Below are positions 25,225 through 36,481 of a stretch of DNA of 64,000 bases, piece after piece. Within the stretch, counting starts at the first letter, position 1. Every line of letters starts with the position of its first letter. The notes beneath the pieces were generated by a model. That model was not told the DNA's origin and did no database searches. It saw nothing but the letters and a program-made list of their open reading frames with translations. The stretch is taken from contig NC_081414.1 of the NCBI RefSeq assembly GCF_030272615.1, positions 338,440,502-338,504,501 of the forward strand. Reading direction: 5' to 3'. The position numbers were made by a program, and so were the translations under genes. Origin of the DNA: Cryptomeria japonica. Lineage: Eukaryota; Streptophyta; Pinopsida; Cupressales; Cupressaceae.

Positions 25225-28200
25225 AAAAGAAAGCTACCTTTGAAATGTTTCAATTGTGATAAGATAGGACATATGGCTTCTAACTATCCTGACAAAGATT
25301 TTACTAAAAAGAGAGATTACTGAGATGATAGACAGAAAGATAATCATTATAAAGGACACCGAGACTTCAAAAGGAGATATAGAAAGACATGCCTAATAGC
25401 TGATAAAGAATCCAATGATGATAAATTAGATGATATAGATATAGAGGAAGTAGTTTATGTGGCTATCAAAGATGGATTAGATGAAGAAAGGTATGAAGAA
25501 AAAGCCCTAATATCTCACATAAACACTAATAATTCTTGGATTATAGATAGTGGATGCTCACATCATATGACAGGAGATAAACACAAGTTTGTTATATTAT
25601 AAGATTATGATGGAGGCTATGTCAGATTTGGTAATGATGCACCATGTCCAGTGAGAGGTAAAGGATCTATAACACTTCTTGATAATGCAAGATGCAATGA
25701 TGTTTATTGGGTTGAAGGTTTTGAAATACAATTTGTTGAGTGTAGCACAGCTAAACAACACAGGTTACCGAATAGAATTTCAGAAAGGAATTGTCAAAGT
25801 TCATGACAAGAATGGAAAGTTAGCTGCTATTGGGACATAAACAAAAGGTAACACATTTCACCTTGACTCAACTCGGAATAAGTGTTTGCATGCAAAGATT
25901 GATGATACCTGGTTATGGCATAAAAGGTTTTGTCATGTCAATTTTGATAATCTGATCAAAATAAGCAAGAAGCACAGAGTAAGAGGTCTACCGAGTCTTG
26001 AAAAACCTGAGAATGTTATGTGCCGAGGATACCAGATGGGTAAGATGACAAGATCAAGATTTACAAGTAAGTCTTACACTTCTAAGGGAATTTTAGATCT
26101 AGTACACACTAATCTTTGTGGTCCTATGAAAGTTCAAAGTTATTATGGTGATAAATATTTCATATTATTTGTGGATGACTATTCAAGGATGATGTCAGTA
26201 ATGTTTTTAAAAGAAAAATCAGAAGCTTTTCAAATGTTTAAATGGTACAAGGCAAGAGTTGAAAATGAAATAGGAAGACAACTGAAATGTCTTAGATCAG
26301 ATAGAGGAGGAGAGTTCACATCTGATGAGTTCAACTTATTCTGCAATGATCATGGTATTAAAAGACAAGTCTCTACACTAAGAGCTCCACAACAGAATGG
26401 AATAACTGAGAGAAGAAATAGATCTATTGTGGATTGTGCTAGAACACTGATGATTGAAAAGAAGGTGCCACAAACATTTTGGAGAGAAGCAATAAGCACA
26501 ACAGTTTACAACTTGTACCGAGTTCAATTGAAGAAAGGTACTTTGAAGACACCATATGAAATCTGGTATGATAAGAAACCTAATGTAAGTTATTTTAAAA
26601 TCTTTGGAAGTAGATGCTATGTTCATAAAGATGATAGAAATGGCAAATTTGATCAAAAAAGTGAAGAAGGAACATTTCTAGGTTATTCTTCTAGAAGCAA
26701 AGCATTTAAATGTCTGATCAAATCATCTAACAAAATAGTAGAAAGTGCAAATGTGAAAATTGATGAATTTGTAGAAAGAAATGATGAAGGAAATTCCAAG
26801 GAACCAGAAGACTATGATGAATTTGTCTATGTTCAATCGAGAAGTCCTACTGAGAAGACTGTTGAAGAAAATGAAGAGAATATCTAGTTACTGAGTGATG
26901 AAGAAGATTATACAGAGCCTACCGAGCCTGTATTAGCCAAGTATGTCAGGAGACATCATGCACCAAGTCAGATTATAGGAGATAAGGATGATCCAGTGAT
27001 GACAAGGAACAAATTGAGACAGAACACATGTTTGATATCTGAATTTGAACTGAGAATAGTGAAAGAGGCATTTAATAGTGAAGATTGGATAAATGCTATG
27101 ACAGAAGAGATTGATCAAATCAAGAAGAATGACACATGGACACTAATCCCAAGACTGAAGGACAAAAATGTAATCGGTACAAAGTGGATTTTCAGAAACA
27201 AGCTAAATGAAAAAGGAGAGGTCATTTGAAACAAAGCAAGACTAGTTTGCAAAGGTTATGCTCAAGAAGAAGGAATTGATTATGGTGAAACTTTTGCACC
27301 TGTTGCTAGACTTGAAGGAGTAAGAACATTGTTGGCCTATGCTACTTTCAAAAATTTCAAGGTATATCAAATGGATGTCAAATCTACATTTCTGAATGGA
27401 ATATTAGAAGAAGTTTTCATTGAACAACCTGAAGGATTTGTTGAAAACAATAATAAAGATCAGGTATGTAAATTGAACAAAGCTTTACATGGTTTGAAAC
27501 AAGCACCTAGAGCATGGTATGAAAGATTGCACTCTTATTTGATTAAGATTGGTTTTATAAGGACAAGTGAGAACAACAACATGTACATGAAGAATGATGA
27601 AAATGGAATATTGATCTCAGCCATATTTGTTGATGGTATTATATTTTGTGGCAATGATTCTTTATGCAAGAACTTTGGAAATGAAATGAGCAAAGAATTT
27701 GAGATGTCATTAATTGGTGAGATAAAGTATTTTATAGGTTTACAGATACTGCAAATGAAAAATGAGATTTTCATTACTCAATCCAAGTACATAAAGGAAA
27801 TCTTGAAGAAATTTGGAATGAAGGATTCTAAACTAGTAAGTACTCCTATGACTACCAACTGTAAATTGTCAAAGAATGATGAATCTGCATTTGTTGATGA
27901 GACACTTTACCAATCCATGATTGGAAAGCTACAATATGTTGTTCACAGCAGACCAGATATAGCACATGTAATAGGTATAGTTGCAAGATTCTCTGCAGAT
28001 CCTAAGGAAACACACATGACAGCAATCAAAAGAATTTTTAGATACTTGAGGCATTGAGGAATATGGCTTAGCATATCAGAAAGGAAATGATTTTGATTTA
28101 AAAGTTTATACTGATGCTGATTGGGCAGGCAACATTGATGACAGAAAAAGCATAAGTGGAGGAGCTTTCTTTTTAGGAGAAAGACTAGTGAGTTGGCTTA

Positions 28201-28577
28201 GCAAGAAACAAGGATGTGTTTCACAGTCAACAACAGAAGCTGAATATGTTGCTGCAGCATTGAATTGTACCAACATTGCATGGATCAAACAATTGTTGGA
28301 AGGTATAAATGAGAAAGTTACTAAGCCAGTAACTATATTCTGTGACAATACTAGTGCCATTAATATTTCAAAGAATCCTGTTATGCACTCTAAGACAAAG
28401 CACATCTCTATCAAATATCCTTATCTTAGAGAAGAAGCTCAAGAGAAGAAAGTGGTGTTGGAGTATGTTAGCATAAAGGAACAAATAGCAGATATCTTCA
28501 CCAAGCCACTACCAAGGGACACTTTTGAATATCTTAGAAGTAAGTTAGGGGTCCTACCCCTATCTTCTACTCACTGA
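25225..28577 (+). pseudogene. Element A Pol (protease-integrase-RT-RNase H)
   Basis: Domains in Copia order: protease WIIDSGCSHHMTGD (about 25530); integrase GAG-pre motif LWHKRFCHVNFDNL (25915), core with SDRGGEF and QQNGITERRNRS (26100-26450); RT (about 27080-27700) with [12 protein letters not shown] and [16 protein letters not shown]; RNase H with DADWAGNIDDRKS and STTEAEYVAA (28110-28300). Catalytic losses are visible: the first integrase Asp is Asn (HTNLCGP), and the RT YVDD is FVDG. Stops occur at 25321, about 25601, about 25805, 26885-26887, 27227-27229 and 28055-28057. The last segment ends at a TGA at 28575-28577. Confidence 0.9.
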
Positions 28578-28803
28578 CTGAGTTCGGTGAAAGCATCAAT
28601 CTAATGACTCTATTGAATATCTTTTGGGAGTTGATGCTGATTTATACACTTTATGATGTTTTCTAAAGGTGTACATGAAATATTATAGGGAACAGGAATT
28701 GAAGACAAAATGCTCTGACCGAGACTCAGTTGATACACAACAGCAGGAAATCACTTCTTACAGAAAGTAATTATGTTTTTGTTCTTTACTTTTTGGCATT
28801 GTT

Positions 28804-28960
28804 GTCAAAGGGGGAGAAGACTACTATAAAGGGGAGAAGACTAATATAGAGGAAGAAGGCCTATCAGGGGAGAAGACTAAAAGAAAACCGAGCAGACTAC
28901 AAATTGGAAAGAAGACTGAAGAAAATAGGAGAAGTCTAATGTATGGGGGAGAGCATTTCA
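28804..28960 (+). promoter_or_regulatory. Repeated polypurine segments upstream of element A 3' LTR
   Basis: The first tract (gtcaaagggggagaagact) is followed by repeated ggggagaagacta-type units near 28831 and 28867, then weaker ones to 28960. This corresponds to the upstream one of two polypurine tracts also seen in element C and the right-edge element. It may prime plus-strand DNA (inference). Confidence 0.55.
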
Positions 28961-29019
28961 GCATTTCAGAATCATAGCAATCCGAATCTTTTAAGGTCAA
29001 ATAAATTGGTTTTTCCATC

Positions 29020-29037
29020 AATGCCAAAGGGGGAGAT
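29020..29037 (+). promoter_or_regulatory. 3' polypurine tract, element A
   Basis: atgccaaagggggagat abuts the 3' LTR start at 29038. Plus-strand primer site of the retrotransposon. Confidence 0.85.
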
Positions 29038-30561
29038 TGTTGCCAATATTGCATTATAACAGACAATGAAAGATTGTTGGCATTTCATAAAGATATTGAG
29101 AAGGTTGTTGATGATTATGGATATAACTGATTAGGGATGTTTTACTATCTTGATATTATTATTTTGTCATTGATGTCAAGAAATTGATTTTCTAATTCAG
29201 TATGATGTTGCCATATCTTGAGAAGTATGATATGAAGATTATAAAGATGTTGATAAAAGACACAGGAAAGAATATGATGAATAAGAGGATGAATAAGGTA
29301 TTCAATGGGCAACTAGTACCGAGTCAGACAATGATGAGATCATGATGTTTTAGATTGTTTTAACATCATACATATGTTGTAAAATGTAAAGGTTAATACT
29401 ATACTATGTTATCAAGCAAAGAACCTAGTCAGTAAACCCTAAGGTTATCGCTATCGATTAATAAAGGTGAAATGTATATCGAGTGAAGTTTAGTATTCAA
29501 CGAGTTGTTGCTGAGTTGTAACCGAGCTATAATAGAATGCATTAAATTTTTACATGCATTATTTAATGAAGGAAGCTGATGAGCTGGAATTGATTAAATG
29601 ATTGTTGAGCCGTGAATGAAGTTTGTTAACGAATCTAAGGCAATGAAAAGTTGGCATAAAGATCTACATCGCAGATTGAACCGCAATACCCTGGCACAAG
29701 TTCCAAGACTAATATGCAAGTTCCAAGGTGGGGTAAAACATTCTCATATCAAAAGCTGCATTGAACCTGGACAAGATAGAAGATCTGATGGCTATGATTG
29801 ATCATGGGAAATGTGATCAAGGAGATTTAGCAGTTACCTAATTGTTTATAAATAGGAAACTATTGATAAACAATGTATGCGGGCAAGTGTATGCACAGGG
29901 ATGCTACATAGTGATTACCCAGCACAGAAGCTTGAAGACCTATTAGAATAACAGATTATAGAAGCCCAGCAGATAGACAAGATTAGTTCTATGTCTAGAT
30001 TGTATTGAACAAATAGGAATCTACTTTAGCATTTTAGATGTGAAGTTGCAGATAGATTTTATTACTATTATTTTGGGAATGTGACAAAAAATCTCTTAAC
30101 CGAGTGGACTTAATAGTCTTATTTGTAAAACCCTCTAGCAAGGTGACATTCTGATTGAGTGTTTAAAATCCTTTAACAAGGTCACTTCTAACAAAGTGAA
30201 GATCCTAACAAATCTGAGGGAAATCCCTTAACCGGGTCACATCTAGCAATGTGTTTGTAATCTTTAACAGGATTTGCTTTTAACCAAGCATACTCTAGAA
30301 GAGTATATTTCTTAGTGGGTCCAAAATCCCACAGTGGTTTTTCCCTATTTGGGTTTCCACGTTAAATCTGGTGTTATGAGGTTTATGATGTGTATATGCT
30401 TTTGAGTTTGCATGTTTAACAGTTTTGGTTATATTATTGATATATATGTTACAGAGGTTGAATCTGATGTTTTTATGGAAGATTAAGTTTGTATGATTCA
30501 CCCCCCCCTCTCATCTTCTTGGTTATTGGATCTGTACTTATATTAAGTATCAGAACTATCA
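29038..30561 (+). repeat. Element A 3' LTR
   Basis: Collinear with 22808-24332, with TG...CA ends, TATAAATA at 29847-29854 and an R-U5 block near 30310-30378. It is followed at once by target duplication tactg. Confidence 0.95.
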
Positions 30562-30566
30562 TACTG

Positions 30567-31901
30567 AACGTTGCGATTTACATCAAGAGAAATGGCATAA
30601 GACAAGCAATTGTCACAGATTGAAAGATCTTATTCAAGATCTTATTGACCAAGGTAAAATCGAAATCAAAGGACATGACCCAAAGATAACAAACAATGAT
30701 CATCTCATGTTTAAAAATCCACTTCCATCACAAGATCAAAGTGGTCCTTTCAGGGCGAAACACAGATACCACCAATTATATGCAAGTTGCGTATAATTAC
30801 ACTAAGAATCACCTATATGATGCCAGTGAACAAATTGCAACTATTACCATAAAAAATCCAAGCTCCACTTGCAATGTTGTTACATGTCACAGTAAGATTA
30901 CCATAAAAGAAGCTCCACAAGGTACCCCATCTATCTCAAAGTAGTATAACCTTGTGGACCAATTAGACAAAATGCCTGCACTGATATCTATCTTAGAGCT
31001 ATTGCGCCTATCTCCATCCCATAAAACAATCTTGGATCAAGCTCTCCAAGAAGCGTTAGTCCCTGCAAACCTAACTACATATCAGTTCCAAGCCATGGTT
31101 GGAAATCTAAGGTCATCACCTTGTCTCACTTTCTCTGAAAGTGACAACTCATCCTTCTAGCAACCTCAGAATGCCTCACTACACATTGAAGGGTTTATCA
31201 ACCAACATATGATCAAGAGAGTCTTGATTGATAATGGAGCAGGCCTGAATATTTTTACTCTACAATTAGTCACAGCTTTGGGATATGCAATTGAATCAGT
31301 GGATCCCCGCAATAAGATCATAATCAAAGCCTATGATGATGCAGAATGTTCATCCAAAGGAGCTGTTGTGCTACTGATCCGAGCTGGCCCAATGGTGAAG
31401 CACATCATCTGTCAAGTTCTAGACCTTCCTTTGCCATACAATTTATTATTAGGAAGATCTTGGATACACGCCATGCAAGCCATTCCATCCACCTACCATC
31501 AATGTATCAAGTTCCCGCATAATGGTGTAGAAATCACAATCTTGGGCGATGCAAACCCCTTTGCATATTGTCACAATATCAGTCATCAACCAAAGATTAC
31601 CATTCCCAACAATAGAGAAGTCATCTCATCCACATCATACATAAGTCCAGCCTCTCTTTCCAATTCAAACACCATTATACCCAAGCAAGAGAAGCTCAAG
31701 ATGAAAATAGTAGAAGAAGGACCCGAGGAGTACAATTTGAGCCAACTATTTTGTGTTGGACAAATGCCCACTTCTCCTAGGACACATGGTAAACATCAAC
31801 GGTTACTTCAACAACCACTGATCAGGCCAGCATGTACTTTGACACCTTTCATCCTTGGAAAGAGTCAAAAAGAAGAGATCAGAGATGAGGACTTAGCATA
31901 A
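30567..31901 (+). pseudogene. Ogre-1 protease region
   Basis: Continues Ogre pol after element A. A Cys/His segment (HCDLHQEKWHKTSNCHRLKDLI-like, near 30570-30640) precedes a spacer. The aspartic protease follows at about 31170-31560: RVLIDNGAGLNIFTLQL with active-site D-N-G, and later LPYNLLLGRSWIHAMQA, the hydrophobic-Gly flap partner. An in-frame TAG at 30942-30944 is also present in Ogre-2 (54803-54805). A further TAG follows SSF at 31158-31160, and the frame ends at 31901. The protease would cut Gag and Pol. Confidence 0.8.
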
Positions 31902-33188
31902 TGGATCTATAAAGATCCCATCACCACTGATATTCTATAAGCTAAGCTTCCCACAGATCAGTATGGCAAAGGCCTTCTCATTATGCAAAGAATGGGTTAT
32001 GATGGTCAGAGTGCTTTAGGACCTTGCAAGAAAGGATGACATGAATTGTTGCAGCCAGAATTAAAGCCCAAGGATAATACTGGCTTAGGATTTCAAAAGG
32101 AGATTCTTCCTAAGCTCAGATTCAAAGGAAAACCTAGCAAACCACTATATCAGCCTATTTCAAAGAGGTCACCTTTGATTATGAAAGCATCATCGAGCAC
32201 CCAAGCAACTACCCCATTGAGGTTAAAAATTCTAGCAAAACCATCTGCAACACCAATCATCCCACCAAACAAACCAGCAATCCCATCAGCAACATCAATA
32301 ACATCAATAGCACCATTAGCAGTAGCAACTATATCAGAACCCACAGTAGTATCTATGACATCAGCAGTTCCAGCAGAAGCAATAGAGTCAACACTACCAA
32401 TACTCCCTATATCGGATTCGTTGATCCCCATAATCCTTCCTGCAGCACCAATCATTTCATCTACAAAGGTACATCAACCGATCACACCTGTCATGTTTAA
32501 CTCAAAGGATATCCCAGTATGGTACAGTAACCGGTTACTAGAAAGTGACTCAGAAATTGACTCACATGAGTGGGTATTCGATTCCATACAGCTTAATACT
32601 TCAGATGAGGAAGACACATCACCAACTCCACCCTGCAAAGACATCCTTGTTTACAGAGAAGCACAGATAAAGACCTCTTGGGTTCCTGAGCTGGAAACTT
32701 CTTCCACAGACCCTATATCACATCCTATGCCTGATTCTGATAGGGAGAGTACCTTCAACGACCTTCACCACAACATCTTAACCCTCACTGATACATCTAA
32801 CAAACTTAACCTAATCGATGAGGTAATGCCCACTATCCATCCTGAACTCATCAAATGGAACCAACCTAATCCCCCATGTCTTGACCACTTCCAAAACGAT
32901 GAGATGATCATTGACTTTTTGGAACTATGGGATAACATACCAAGTGGGGATCACAAAGCTAGATTCACCATAGAAGTTAATAGCACAACATGCTTTGGGG
33001 TAGATGCCAAACCTTTCAACTGCAAAAATATAACAATAAAACATGGATCTTCCAATGAAAACCACACTGTGGCATTGTTTGATCTCACAAAAGTAAAAAG
33101 AAAGAGCATATCCAATAGTGAAAACCTCTTTGAGGTGCTGGAGGATGAAAGGTTTGACATTCTCCCTTTTAGTACACAACAGGAATGA
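31902..33188 (+). pseudogene. Ogre-1 G-patch-like segment and low-complexity linker to RT
   Basis: Around 31980-32095 the frame encodes a Gly-containing block (RMGYDGQSALGP, then KDNTGLGFQKE). It resembles a G-patch, a small RNA-binding motif known after the protease in some retroelements; one stop lies inside it at 32038-32040. From 32046 a 380-codon open frame follows. It has a Pro/Ser/Thr/Ala/Ile-rich stretch (about residues 60-160), then acidic segments and FNSKDIPVWYSNRLLESDSE, ending at TGA 33186-33188. The linker has no catalytic motif. Confidence 0.6.
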
Positions 33189-33454
33189 TCAACAATTCTA
33201 ATCGAGAAAACCAAAGAATACAACATGGGGACTGCTGAAATTCCTCACCACATACATCTGGCATCTCTTTTAACTCCAAAGGAACAACCTAAATTTGTAG
33301 AATTCCTCCAAAAGAGCAAGATTAAATTTGCATGGTCCTATGCAGACATACCTAGGCTTGATCTTGATTTAGTCATGCATCACCTCACCGTAGTAGAAGA
33401 AGCCAAACCTATCAAGCAGAAGCTTCGTAAGATGCATCCTCATATTGCGGTATT

Positions 33455-33773
33455 TGTTAGAGTAAAGGTTTTAATTTAATCATGTTGATTAAATTACCTT
33501 TATTCCTCTCTTAAGATTTCACTTTAGTTTGCATTTGTGACATTTAATAATTATATTAATTATTAAATGTCTACCTATTAGGGTTTCTTTTAGGGTTGCA
33601 CAATATCCTTTTATAAGGATTCATCATTGTAATTTATCACTCTCTCGGATGAATACATTTTTCAGCTTTCAGAGCACCCTTGCTTGTTTGTCTCCATCTC
33701 TTCTTTCTGTGACAGGTTATTTGCATGCAGGTGATCTTCGGGGTCTGTGAAGTTGGCTTTCTCAACTCCTACA
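33455..33773 (+). repeat. Element B 5' LTR
   Basis: 319 bp. It contains two perfect AT-rich hairpins: arms aatttaatca/tgattaaatt (about 33472-33494) and atttaataatta/taattattaaat (33542-33568). TATAAGGA at 33612-33619 is a possible TATA element. Confidence 0.95.
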
Positions 33774-33785
33774 TGGTATCAGAGC
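33774..33785 (+). promoter_or_regulatory. Primer binding site, element B (initiator tRNA-Met type)
   Basis: TGGTATCAGAGC immediately after the 5' LTR, without the two-base spacer seen in elements A and C. Confidence 0.9.
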
Positions 33786-34867
33786 TCCAGACCTGCTGCT
33801 TCCTGTTCGTCTTCTGAAGAATTTGGAGCTACGAGGGTTAGATCTGATTTTCCGGTTTTGGTTGCATCAGATCTGTGTGTCTTTTGTTTTTTATTTTGGA
33901 ATAGGGGTATTTTTTTTTCGGTGCACTTTGAGCCCAAACGGACCTCACCGTTGAGCTCGTAGCGCCCAAAAACCCCTATTTCCATATAAAATTCATTCGA
34001 TTTGGACACAGTTGCACCAGAAGGCAAATTTTTTTTATGCCCCAAGGCCGTACGGCCCCAGGGCACGCAGACCGAGGCAAATCCAAAAAAAAAAAAAAAG
34101 GCTGTTTGTGTTTAACGGCGGGCGCAGCCAGTTTAAAATGCAGCGCTGCCCAGCGGCCACTGCCCGGCCGCTGCCGCCGGCGGTCACCACCGGTCGCGGC
34201 CAGGCAGCTCCCGCCACGCCGCAGGCGACGCCCGCAGCCGCCGCGCCACCCGCGCTCCGCCGCCCGTGCCCAGCCCGCACCTTGCCCACGTGCCGCCGCC
34301 GCCGCCACTGCGCCGCCCCTACGCCGCCGCCCCCTGCGCCCGCCCCTGGTCGCCCAGAGGACCAGGGGCTTATTTTTTTTTAAGCCCTTGAGGGCTTAAA
34401 GGGCCTATTTGGGCTTTTTTGGAGCAGTTTTACTAAATCGGGTATAACTCGGGCATTTTAGCTCGGATTTTCGAATGAAAATAGGTGTTGGAAAGCTGGT
34501 TCCGAGCCCGATCTAAAAGATGCAGATCTTTTTTTCTGATTTTTCCGTTTTGCAGTGTTTTTTGCCAGTCGAAGTCAGAACAAGTTTTTTGCACTCCAGG
34601 AGCCATATCTTTTGCATACGGACTCCGTTTTTCACAAACGAATAGGCGTTGGAAAGGGGTTTCTGTGCTCTTTCCAGATCTATCATTTATTTTTCCAGAA
34701 TCTACACCAGGTACATTTTATTCAGTACTTTGTGTTTTCACACATCTGTCACTTACTTGGACGTTTCAGACTTGGAAATGATTTGTTTGCATGGGATGGC
34801 TTTATTTGATCTGCTTTATCAGTATTAAAGTCATTTAGTCTCAGATTTGTTAATTTGAAGAGTTATC
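33786..34867 (+). other. Element B leader with GC-rich core
   Basis: About 1.1 kb between the primer site and the gag-like ATG. 34120-34370 is extremely GC-rich (gccgccgg, cgccgccgcc runs) and bounded by an A15 tract at about 34086 and a T8 tract at about 34372. Frames across it are open on both strands because stops are rare in GC-rich DNA; they are not believable genes. It could be a structured packaging or translation leader (inference). Confidence 0.6.
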
Positions 34868-35959
34868 ATGGGTTTTTCTACTCACCCTTCAGTTGTATTT
34901 CTAGAACGGGGTAATTATGAGTCATGGGCAACGGGCATACTTACACACTGTAGGTGGCTTAATATTTTGCCTTATTTGTATGATCTCATACCTGAACCAG
35001 CAACTTTAGAGAGAACACTAGCTTGGGATATCATTAGAAATCACATAGTAGGAATTATTTTGTCTAGTGTTGATTCTGACACTGTGTGGGCTATATCGGG
35101 CATTGATTGTCCTCACTCACTTTGGACACGTCTTTGGGAGATCTATGGAGACCCCAGTCTTTCTCCATTCCCAAAGGATCCTGCTTCAGATTGTCTTGTA
35201 CCCATTGGTTGGAGAGATAACACACCTTTTGATCATGATACTTTAAAGGAACTTCAATATTTAGACACCCTTACATATTCCGATGAATCAGAGGATTGTC
35301 TCACAGTTCCTACTCTTCAGACTGAGATTATACATGTATCAACATCATCTCTTTTTGTTCCTGATCAGTTTGATATTGCCTCTTCTTTGGCTCCTATTGA
35401 TTCAGCTAAGCAGGACATCACACATCTTTCAGACATGGCTACTTGGGATTCTTATCTTGCAGGCATTTCATCTTTGTTTGTAGAGTCCTATATTGCAGAC
35501 TTGGAGGATTACTTTGAGGATTTTCAGCTCCTCTTTGTTGACAGCCATATTCCAGTTGTTAGCCCACCATCATCTGTGCATTCAGAGGTTGCAGTTTTTG
35601 AGTCTTCAGTTCAGTTTGGATTTGACATCTTTTGTTTCAGTTCAGACAGAGGGATTCTTCAGCATCCTATTATGGCACACATCTTGAGACAGATTGATTC
35701 TTCTCTCTTCACAGGGTTTCTTCATCTTCGTCCTTTGGATCCATTTCTTCCCAAGGGGAGGAATATTATATGTCGCTTCAGGATCTCTTTCTGGCTTCTA
35801 CCTCAGGCATCCATATGTGCGACAGGAGTTTCTTCATTGTGGGGGGGACTTCTAGTCTCTTTCTTTTTCTCCTATGGAGACCATTGTATATGTACTTATA
35901 TGATAGAAGTTGTCTATGGGGGGTATCATGTTATCCACCTCCTATCCTTCTGTTATTAG
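34868..35959 (+). CDS. Element B Gag-like protein (363 aa), intact
   Basis: The only intact long frame of a recognisable retroelement protein in the window. The N-terminus (residues about 10-90) matches the start of Copia Gag: FLERGNYESWATGILTHCRW, then an aliphatic helix and ISGIDCPHSLWTRLWEIYGD, as in the UBN2/retrotran-gag N-terminal domains. The C-terminal two thirds is Ser/Asp/Phe rich, with repeated short acidic-aromatic segments (SYIADLEDYFEDFQLLF), and lacks a CCHC zinc knuckle. The last ~60 residues are hydrophobic. It could supply packaging in trans or merely be what remains of a truncated gag. Start chosen at the first ATG after the leader; no upstream in-frame alternative matches. 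Confidence 0.65.
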   Translation: MGFSTHPSVVFLERGNYESWATGILTHCRWLNILPYLYDLIPEPATLERTLAWDIIRNHIVGIILSSVDSDTVWAISGIDCPHSLWTRLWEIYGDPSLSPFPKDPASDCLVPIGWRDNTPFDHDTLKELQYLDTLTYSDESEDCLTVPTLQTEIIHVSTSSLFVPDQFDIASSLAPIDSAKQDITHLSDMATWDSYLAGISSLFVESYIADLEDYFEDFQLLFVDSHIPVVSPPSSVHSEVAVFESSVQFGFDIFCFSSDRGILQHPIMAHILRQIDSSLFTGFLHLRPLDPFLPKGRNIICRFRISFWLLPQASICATGVSSLWGGLLVSFFFSYGDHCICTYMIEVVYGGYHVIHLLSFCY

Positions 35960-36150
35960 TGCATTTATTTCTTTCATCTCTTTTTGGAGTAGAGTTTTTC
36001 CCATGAGGTTTTCTCTATTTCTCCACTTTACAGAGATTTGGTTGTAATTGGGTACCTGATCAGGCCTTGTTGCCAGGACCCAAGTTTACTTTCTTGCATT
36101 GTAGTTACCTTTGCTTTCTTGCACATGTTTGTAACTACACTTTTGCTCAT

Positions 36151-36162
36151 CTTAAGGGGGGG
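36151..36162 (+). promoter_or_regulatory. Polypurine tract, element B
   Basis: cttaaggggggg abuts the 3' LTR at 36163. Confidence 0.85.
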
Positions 36163-36481
36163 TGTTAGAGTAAAGGTTTTAATTTAATCATGTTGATTAA
36201 ATTACCTTTATTCCTCTCTTAAGATTTCACTTTAGTTTGCATTTGTGACATTTAATAATTATATTAATTATTAAATGTCTACCTATTAGGGTTTCTTTTA
36301 GGGTTGCACAATATCCTTTTATAAGGATTCATCATTGTAATTTATCACTCTCTCGGATGAATACATTTTTCAGCTTTCAGAGCACCCTTGCTTGTTTGTC
36401 TCCATCTCTTCTTTCTGTGACAGGTTATTTGCATGCAGGTGATCTTCGGGGTCTGTGAAGTTGGCTTTCTCAACTTCTACA
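36163..36481 (+). repeat. Element B 3' LTR
   Basis: Identical to the 5' LTR except for t at 36476. Followed by target duplication gtatt. Confidence 0.95.

Larger units (their letters stand above)
22803..30566 (+). mobile_element. Element A: full-length Ty1/Copia retrotransposon inserted in Ogre-1
   Basis: 5' LTR 22808-24332 and 3' LTR 29038-30561 (1525 and 1524 bp), both TGTTG...ATCA, flanked by a perfect 5-bp duplication tactg (22803-22807 and 30562-30566). Ogre-2 has the uninterrupted site near 54420 (gagggatactgaacattg), which confirms the insertion point. Primer site, gag, protease, integrase, RT, RNase H and polypurine tracts come in Copia order. The LTRs differ by scattered substitutions, many C/T or G/A, and the coding region has many stops, so the insertion is old and dead. 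Confidence 0.95.

Noticed and set aside
32150-32455. 101-codon minus-strand frame rich in Ala/Gly/Ile/Asp
   Set aside because: Antisense shadow of the low-complexity Pro/Ser/Thr/Ala linker of Ogre-1.
34012-34399. Several 80-123 codon frames in the GC-rich leader of element B, both strands
   Set aside because: Low-complexity Pro/Ala/Arg products from GC-rich DNA; no conservation visible.
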